64,000 bases of DNA from positions 2,977,501-3,041,500 of the forward strand of contig NC_087178.1 of the NCBI RefSeq assembly GCF_035594125.1, read 5' to 3'. The position numbers were made by a program, and so were the translations under genes. The stretch is from Scylla paramamosain (lineage: Eukaryota; Arthropoda; Malacostraca; Decapoda; Portunidae). The notes beneath the pieces are model-generated. The model did no database searches and had not been told where the DNA came from. It saw nothing but the letters and a program-made list of their open reading frames with translations. This document shows, piece after piece, positions 56,189 through 64,000 of this stretch (positions within the stretch are counted from its first letter, which is position 1; the number at the start of each line of letters is the position of its first letter).

Positions 56189-56498
56189 GGATAAGACAGT
56201 GCCTCCTCACTGGTGCCATGAAACTCTAAATAAAATCAAACAGTAAAATATAAAGACTCACGACTCCTCGGAAATAAGGTAGAAAGGGATGAAGTTTATT
56301 TTCAGCCTTCATTGTGTGGGAGATAAAGGAACGCCAAGGTGCTCGCGGCGTCCACTTTATCGGCACAAAGGACTCCTGGGAGCGTCCAGCGAGTCACGTG
56401 ACGGAGCACTACTACCGTGACTGCCAAGGACGCTTCCCAGGGGCGTGTTTCAAGGACAAGCATAGGAGGTGGATTAGATTTTTGATCCGGATGTGGCT

Positions 56499-57520
<1,022 letters not shown>

Positions 57521-57524
57521 TCTG

Positions 57525-57630
57525 TGCCAGATGAACAGTCTCTACAGCCTGAAAGGTGACCAGCGGGAATAGCCTGTGTGCTGCCGGGGATCTGAACTGA
57601 GCGCGGTAACTGCTAGGCCACTGTGCGTGT
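57525..57630 (-). mobile_element. tRNA-derived SINE head (minus strand)
   Basis: Read on the minus strand, 57625-57560 gives AGTGGCCTAGCAGTTACC followed by GTTCAGATCCCCGGCAG. The first fits the RNA polymerase III A box (TRGYNNARNNG) and the second is close to the B box (GGTTCGANNCC). The two boxes are closer than in a tRNA and the anticodon arm is missing, as in tRNA-derived SINEs. The 3' body on the minus strand would run toward 57525 or beyond; its end is not resolved. Confidence 0.5.
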
Positions 57631-58936
57631 GTATCGGGGTGGGGTTGGGGGCGGCGTTAGGTGACCTGGTTGGATTCAGAATGCAATCATGTATTCTTCT
57701 GTCCATTTCCTAGATCTATTGCGAGGAAGGAAGAGAAAGAAAAACCTCGTCACTGGTCTTCCTGCATCACGTGTTGGTCTGTGGTGTCTAGGGTTCACGC
57801 CAGTAGGCCTATTGAACCTTCCTTCACTATACAAACTCCATTTCACGCCCTTCTCCCTTCCTCTACTTTTTCTCCCTTTAATTTCGACTTTTCCCTGACT
57901 CTTTTTTTTTTTCCCTTCCTGTCACCTAGTCCCATTCCCTCCCTGCCTCGCCTAAGTCCCACACCCCCATCTGTCCTTCCTTCTCGTCTACACCAGCTTT
58001 TCAAGTCCCGGCGAGGAACATTTCTTTCAAATTCACGGAAAGCACGAAAAACTACGAAGTTAGCACTTTAAGGTGACGGTTGCACACTGAGGGAGACACA
58101 CAAATGCACCGTGACATGGGAGAACCGCTCTTAGATCCTCCGCCGTTGAGTCTTGTGTTGCGTCGCTGATTCTGCGGCAAAATCTGACCAAAGAGTGACG
58201 TGAGCGAAGTGCAAGAGCGGGAGGCTGTCACGTGTCCTTTGTCAAATGGATATAGTCCCCCGTTCCTTCCTTCCTCTTCCCCACGAGTTCTCTTCCGCAG
58301 CCTGGTTTCAACGCGCCGGGAGAATAGGATGCACGCTCACTGCTCTCGCTGTTAGTTCACTCTCACTGCTCTCGCTGTTGGTTCACTCTTCCTCTCACCC
58401 GTTACATCCTTACCTTAGTCCTTCCTACGCTGAGTCACTTTTTATTCACCATTTTATCCCTGATGGCACTTTTATTCGAGTAATTCCTCTTGATGTTACT
58501 GATGGAAAGTAACGTTTGCTGAAGGAGTGACGGCTCGATCGCTACGCTTGCTATCAGAATTACGTGTCTCTGAAAATTATACTGCAAATTCGAACCACAT
58601 TTTATTACGTTGGGGAAGGAGGAGGAGGGTTCATACTCGTGCCGGGTGCTAGAGGACATAAACCTTCCAGAGATGGAGTGGAAGTAATGAAATGACGTAA
58701 CGTGTCTAATCTCGTCCGACTTCGCTAATGGATTCTTTTCAATTGGAACATGAATCTGAGTAAAACTGATTAGATTTTTTCCTCAAGATTCACAAATACA
58801 TGGCGGCATACCGTTCCTCTGGTGCTGTTTGGGTGACAGGGAAATGTAGTACAATTTAAGATCATTTGCCCATAAAATTGTTTGTATTGTGGCAGGATCA
58901 ATACAATGCTATATTCTGTATCCGTCTGATGGCCTC

Positions 58937-58941
<5 letters not shown>
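57631..58941. other. Unassigned unique-looking sequence
   Basis: 1.3 kb. Includes the G-run GGGGTGGGGTTGGGGG at 57636 and the 26-bp duplication at 58336. No gene recognised. Confidence 0.4.
58336..58390. repeat. 26-bp tandem duplication
   Basis: TCACTGCTCTCGCTGTTAG with TTCACTC at 58337 is repeated with one change at 58363. Confidence 0.9.

Positions 58942-58996
<55 letters not shown>
58942..58996. repeat. (GA)n microsatellite
   Basis: 55 bp. Confidence 0.95.
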
Positions 58997-58999
<3 letters not shown>

Positions 59000-59268
59000 A
59001 TGAACATTGAAAAGTTATCTGAACCAATATTTACATTCTTGAAGTCATAACACCAAGCTGTTTATCTTACACTGCTAATTATGTGCCTCACTTTTGTCTG
59101 TTGTCGCTTTATCTGTTTATCAATAATCATATCAATGTGTGTATTAGTCTTTGTGTGTATCTTGAACGATTATTGTTATTGATTTCCGTTAAAGGATTAT
59201 GAGCCGGGCTCCAACCTAATCGGCTTGCAGTGCGCGGACTCCTCTCCCCCACACCTGTTGTGCGCATC

Positions 59269-59317
59269 GGGGGGAGGGGAGGGACAGGGCAAGGGAGGGA
59301 GAGGGGGAAGGGTGGGG
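59269..59317 (+). other. Strong G-quadruplex motif
   Basis: Nine runs of three to six G with one- to three-base loops occur in 49 bp on the plus strand (GGGGGGAGGGGAGGGACAGG and so on). It lies about 300 bp before the CAA/TAA tracts that precede the satellite. Confidence 0.75.
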
Positions 59318-59404
59318 TGTCTGCCATTGATGAGGCACAGTAACTATTACGCTATTACAACCTGCTGCTGCTGCTACTACTGTTTCCAATAATAGTTAAT
59401 TTTG

Positions 59405-59646
59405 CTACTACTACTACTACTACTACTACTACTATTTCGTAACAGTCATGGCCGTACTCTCACTTACCTCAGTTTATTACTATTACGATTTAAGTAATAC
59501 GAGTATAAGAAGAAAAAATACGTTATAGAATTTAAACCAACAATAACAACTACCACCACCACCAACAACAACAACAAAACGACAACAACAACAACAACAA
59601 CAATAATAGAAATAACAATAAAGAAAATGTTAATAATAATAATAAC

Positions 59647-59700
<54 letters not shown>
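59405..59700. repeat. (CTA)n, (CAA)n and (TAA)n tracts before the satellite
   Basis: CTA at 59405-59434, CAA/CCA at 59536-59608 and TAA at 59630-59700; the satellite starts within six bases of the last unit. Confidence 0.93.
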
Positions 59701-59702
<2 letters not shown>

Positions 59703-60059
59703 TAGATTTTAATTTTAAGAGATTTTCCCTAACTACTGTGATATGTTTTTCACTTATAAAAGAACCACTATACATATATGAAATAGTTTTTTAGAGTTTT
59801 CTGAAGAGTGTTTTAGATAAAAGTCATATTTTAATTTTTATACTAAAATTACGACACATAGAATACACATTTTTTCCATTCACATATACACTTTATATAA
59901 GTATTTTTCTTCTGCATTTCATAATTGAATCATATGTAACATTAGATGAAAAATTTTAATTGGAAATTTTTTTTCAATTTTTTTGCGTTAAAAAAATATA
60001 TATTTAAAGAATTTTTTTTCCCAAACTACTGTGATATGTTTATCACTTATAAAAGAACC

Positions 60060-60077
60060 ATTTTACATATGTAAAAT
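60060..60077. repeat. 18-bp AT palindrome of the satellite (representative)
   Basis: ATTTTACATATGTAAAAT is a perfect palindrome centred on CATATG. Identical 18-bp copies are at 60060-60077, 60341-60358, 60963-60980, 61276-61293, 61905-61922 and 62870-62887. Most other units keep at least the 16-bp core TTTTACATATGTAAAA (for example 60653-60668). Confidence 0.9.
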
Positions 60078-60868
60078 AGACTTTTGAGTTTTCTGCAGAA
60101 CGGTTGAGATAAAAATAATATTTTAATGTTTATAGAAAACTTACGACACGAAGAAAACAATTTTTTTTCCATTCATATACACATTTAATATAAGTATCCC
60201 TCTTCTGCATTTCACAATTCAATCATCTGTGACATTAGATAAAAATTCAATTTTTTGCACATTAAAAATTTTGAAAAAAAATTTAATTTTAAGAATTTTC
60301 CCCTAACTACTGTAATATGTTTTTCACTTATAAAAGAACCATTTTACATATGTAAAATAGACTTTTGAGTTTTCTGGAGAACGGTTCAGATAAAGATATT
60401 TTAATGTTTATACAAAAATTACGACACGTAGAATACACATTTTTTTCCATTCATATATACATTTTATATAAGTATTCCTCTTCTGCATTTCATAATTCAA
60501 TCATCTGTAACATTACATAAAATATTCTCATCAGAAAATTTTTTTCTATTTTTTATACAGGTCCAGATCTGCGTTAAAAAATTTCAAGAAATTTTTATTT
60601 GAATAATTTTTACGTAACTACTGTGATATGTTTTTCACTTATAAAAGACCACTTTTACATATGTAAAATAGACTTTAAGTTTTCTGGAGAACGGTTGAGA
60701 TAGAAATTATATTTTAATATTTATAGAAAAATTATGACATGTAGAAAACACACTTTTTACAGTCATATATACATTTTATATAAGTATTCCTCTTCTGCAT
60801 TTCATAATTCAATCAATTGTAACATTAGATAAAAAATTTTAATTGGAAAATTTTTTCAATTTTTTGTA

Positions 60869-60882
60869 CAGGTCCGGACCTG
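60869..60882. repeat. 14-bp GC palindrome of the satellite (representative)
   Basis: CAGGTCCGGACCTG is its own reverse complement. Identical copies occur at 60869-60882, 61180-61193, 61494-61507, 61811-61824 and 63093-63106, and a two-substitution variant (CAGGTCCAGATCTG) at 60558-60571. It is the only GC-rich block in an otherwise strongly AT-rich monomer. Five other unit junctions lack it. Confidence 0.9.
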
Positions 60883-62596
60883 CATTAAAAATTTTGAAAA
60901 AAATTAAATTTTATGAAATTTTCCCTAAGTACTGAGATATGTTTTTCACTTATAAAAGAACCATTTTACATATGTAAAATAGACTTGAGTTTTCTGGAGA
61001 ACGGTTGAGATAAAAATCATATTTTATTGTTTATACAAAAAATTAGAACACGTAGAATACACATTTTTCCATTCATATATACATTTTATATAAGTATTCC
61101 TCTTCTGCACTTCATAATTAAATCATATGTAACATTAGATAAATAATTTCCATCGGAAATTTTTTTTAATTTTTTTCTCCAGGTCCGGACCTGCGTTAAA
61201 AATTTTTCAAAAATTTAAATTTTTAAGAATTTTCCCCCTAACTACTGTGATATGTTTTTCACTTATAAAAGAACCATTTTACATATGTAAAATAGACTTT
61301 TGAGTTTTCTGGAAAAGGGTTGAGATAAAAATATCATTTTAATGTTTATACAAAAATTACGACACATAAAATACATATTTTTTCCATTCATATATACACT
61401 TTATATAAGGATTCCTGTTAGGCATTTCATCATTAAATCACCTGTAACATTAGATGAAAAATTTTCATTGGAAAATTTTTTTCAATTTTTTGACAGGTCC
61501 GGACCTGAGTTAAAAATAGAAAAAAATAAATAAATAATTTGAAGAATTTTCTCCTAACTACTGTGATATGTTTTTCACTTATAAAAGAACCATTATACAT
61601 ATGTAAAATAGATTTTTTAGTTTTCTGGAGAACTGTTGAGATAAAAATCTCATTTTAATGTTTATAGAAAAATTACAACACATAGAATACACATTTTTTT
61701 CCATTCATATATACATTTTATAGAAGTATTCCTCTTCTGCATCTCATAATTCAGTTATATATAACATTAGATAAAAAATTTCCATCGGAAATTTTTTTCA
61801 ATTTTTTGTCCAGGTCCGGACCTGCGTTAAAAATTTTTCAAAAATTTTAATTTTAAGAATTTTCCCCCAACTACTGTGATATATTTTTCACTTATAAAAG
61901 AACCATTTTACATATGTAAAATAGACTTTTGAGTTTTCTGGAAAAGGGTTGAGATAAAAATCACATTTTAATGTTTATACAAAAATTACGACACATAAAA
62001 TACAGTTTTTTTCCATTCATATATAGACTTTATATAAGGATTCCTCTTAGGCACTTCATCATGAAATCATCTGTAACATTAGATGAAAAGATTTCATCGG
62101 AAAATTTTTTGAGTTAAAAATATATAAAAAAAATTTTAATTTCAAGAATTTTCCACTAACTACTGTGATATGTTTTTTTCACTTATAAAAGAACCATTTT
62201 ACATATATTAAATAGATTTTTCAGTTTTCTGGATAACTGTTTCGATAAAAATATTTTGATGTTTATACAAAAATGACGACACGTAGAATACACATTTTTT
62301 CCATTCATATATACATTTTATATAAGTATTTGTCTTCTTTATTTCATAATTCAATCATCTGTAACATATGATAAAATATTTTCATCAGAAAATTTTTTTC
62401 AATCTGTGTTAAAAAATTTCAAAAAATTTGTATTTGAATAATTTTTACCTAACTGCTGTGATAAGTTTTTCACTTATAAAAGACCCATTTTACATATGTA
62501 AAAATAGACTTAAGTTTTCTGGAGAACGGTTGGGATAGAAATTATATTTTAATATTTATAGAAAAATTATGACATGTAGAAAACACACTTTTGACA

Positions 62597-62722
<126 letters not shown>

Positions 62723-63263
62723 TTTTATATAAGTATTCCTCTTCTGCATTTCATAATTCAATCATTTGTAACATTAGATAAAAGATTTTGATCGGAAAAT
62801 TTTTTTTAATTTTAATTTTAGGAATTTTCCCCTAACTACTGTGATATGTTTTTCACTTATAAAAGAACCATTTTACATATGTAAAATAGACTTTTTTAGC
62901 TTTTTGGAGAACTGTTGAGATAAAAATCTTATTTTAAAGTTTATACAAAAAATTACGACACGTAGAATACACATTTTTTTCCATTCATATATACATTTTA
63001 TATATGTATTCCTCTTTTGCATTTCATAATTCAATCATATGTAACATCAGATAAAAATTTCCATCGGAAAATTTTTTCAATCTTTTTTTTTCCAGGTCCG
63101 GACCTGCTTTAAAAATTTTTCAAAAAATTTTGATTTTAAGAATTTTCCAACAACTACTGTGTTATGTTTTCCACTTATAAAAGAACCTTTTTACATATGT
63201 AAAATAGACTTTTGAGTTTTCTGGAAAAGGGTTGAGATAAAAATCACATTTTAATGTTTATAC

Positions 63264-63472
63264 CGGCACGTGCTGCAAGACAGTCCGTGAGCCTGAACGA
63301 CCGTGTCTTGTCTGTGAATCGATGTAATACATTACAATTTTCCCGGTGTTTCATCCCAGCGCCTGTCAGACTTTGGAATACACTTCCCTCTGAGATTGTC
63401 AATGCTAGTAATTGTGAAACTTTTAAAAAACTTGTGAGTACCTTTCTTCTCTCTCAGCACTCTACCTACTAG
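63264..63472 (+). pseudogene. C-terminal RT tail of a second LINE (Jockey/I-type)
   Basis: The frame reads ARAARQSVSLNDRVLSVNR, CNTLQFSRCFIPAPVRLWN, TLPSEIVNASNCETFKKLV and STFLLSQHSTY, then stops at 63470-63472. The block FIPAPVRLWNTLPSEIV followed by a hydrophobic FKKLVSTFLL helix is the familiar extreme C-terminus of Jockey/I-type LINE ORF2 proteins. Only about 69 codons remain. The frame begins abruptly where the AT-rich satellite ends (63262-63264, change to CCGGCACGTGCTGC), so the junction is either a 5' truncation point inserted into the satellite or a rearrangement. The apparent upstream start codon lies in satellite DNA and is not real. Confidence 0.75.
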
Positions 63473-63620
63473 ATCTTTCCAAATCTTCTTTTTCTATGCT
63501 TTCTTCCTTTTAATAAACCTTCATTTATCAGTAAAGTGCCACCCACTGGGCCTTCGAGCTTATGCATTCTCGCTTTCCAGTGGGTCGTCTTCGTTGATTC
63601 ATATAATAATAATAATAATG

Positions 63621-63683
<63 letters not shown>

Positions 63684-63685
63684 GT

Positions 63686-63718
<33 letters not shown>

Positions 63719-63741
63719 AATAATAATAATAATAAAAATAA
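63473..63741 (+). mobile_element. 3' UTR and (TAA)n tail of the second LINE
   Basis: About 130 bp of 3' UTR follows the RT stop and then passes into an imperfect (TAA)n/(CAA)n/(TAA)n tract at 63602-63741. Ending in TAA repeats instead of poly(A) is known for I-clade LINEs such as the Drosophila I factor. A perfect 9-bp inverted repeat (ACCCACTGG at 63541-63549, CCAGTGGGT at 63577-63585) with a 27-nt loop sits about 20 bp before the tail, a position where some LINEs carry a 3' stem-loop recognised by their own RT. Confidence 0.6.
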
Positions 63742-63765
63742 TGGTCTTGTTTGGTCATATTTAAC

Positions 63766-63771
<6 letters not shown>

Positions 63772-63857
<86 letters not shown>
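63772..63857. repeat. (CT)n microsatellite
   Basis: 86 bp, shortly after the second LINE's TAA tail. Confidence 0.95.
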
Positions 63858-63860
<3 letters not shown>

Positions 63861-64000
63861 ATAAAATAAAATGTATTTCCAAGATAGAGAAGTCATAATT
63901 TTCAGCCTCAGTGACAGTTTCCAAAAGTTAAATATTTTCTACGGTTCGAGAGGAAAAGTCTCTGGCTTGTTAACTTGACAGTGAGTTCTTACTCCGATGA
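63858..64000. other. Unassigned right end of the window
   Basis: About 140 bp of balanced sequence with nothing recognisable. Confidence 0.4.

Noticed and set aside
63254..63263. ATG at 63254 as the start of the RT-tail protein
   Set aside because: It lies in the satellite unit (AATGTTTATA) immediately before the junction, so the frame is fused by chance.

Overview
This 64 kb window looks like nuclear DNA from an arthropod, most likely a decapod crustacean (a crab or close relative). The grounds are the very high density of long (GA)n, (CA)n, (TCC)n and (AAT)n microsatellites, two tail fragments of invertebrate-type non-LTR retrotransposons, tRNA-derived SINE-like pieces, and the absence of any bacterial-style gene layout. 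The species call is inference. I recognised no host protein-coding exon on either strand. Most long open frames run through simple repeats (poly Arg-Glu, Leu-Ser, Cys-Val, Thr-His) or through decayed tandem repeats, and I treat them as artefacts. The window is therefore best read as an intergenic or intronic repeat-rich desert.

Layout. 0-41 kb: microsatellites alternate with AT-rich or purine-rich sequence, much of which is old, badly decayed tandem repeat, typically two to eight copies with a spacing near 100-155 bp (around 0.8, 5.7-6.4, 6.9, 13-13.9, 18.6-19.5, 20, 21.5-22, 25.4, 28.6, 31, 32, 35.6 and 38 kb). A 72 bp array lies at 22.6-23.7 kb and an 87 bp array at 24 kb. A 291 bp (GA)n tract sits at 9.5 kb. 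41-59 kb: the polarity of the GA/CT tracts flips. This part holds a decayed, internally deleted LINE (about 46.0-47.5 kb), three members of a family with TTAA-type inverted termini (38.0, 43.8 and 56.0 kb, apparently a piggyBac-like MITE), a 21 bp minisatellite (49.75-50.23 kb), tRNA-like SINE heads and G-rich quadruplex-prone stretches. 59.7-63.3 kb: an AT-rich satellite of about 12 units, 281-318 bp each, with two conserved palindromes; it abuts the 3' end of a second LINE ending in a (TAA)n tail.

Nothing here resembles an operon, CRISPR array or a working enzyme system. The observations most worth following are the palindromic satellite and its repeated loss of one palindrome, the GA/CT polarity switch near 41 kb, the recurrent ~120 bp spacing of unrelated decayed repeats, the TTAA-flanked family, and the ORF1-to-RT deletion structure of the LINE. 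By my hand tally clear simple repeats occupy about 6 kb, near a tenth of the window.
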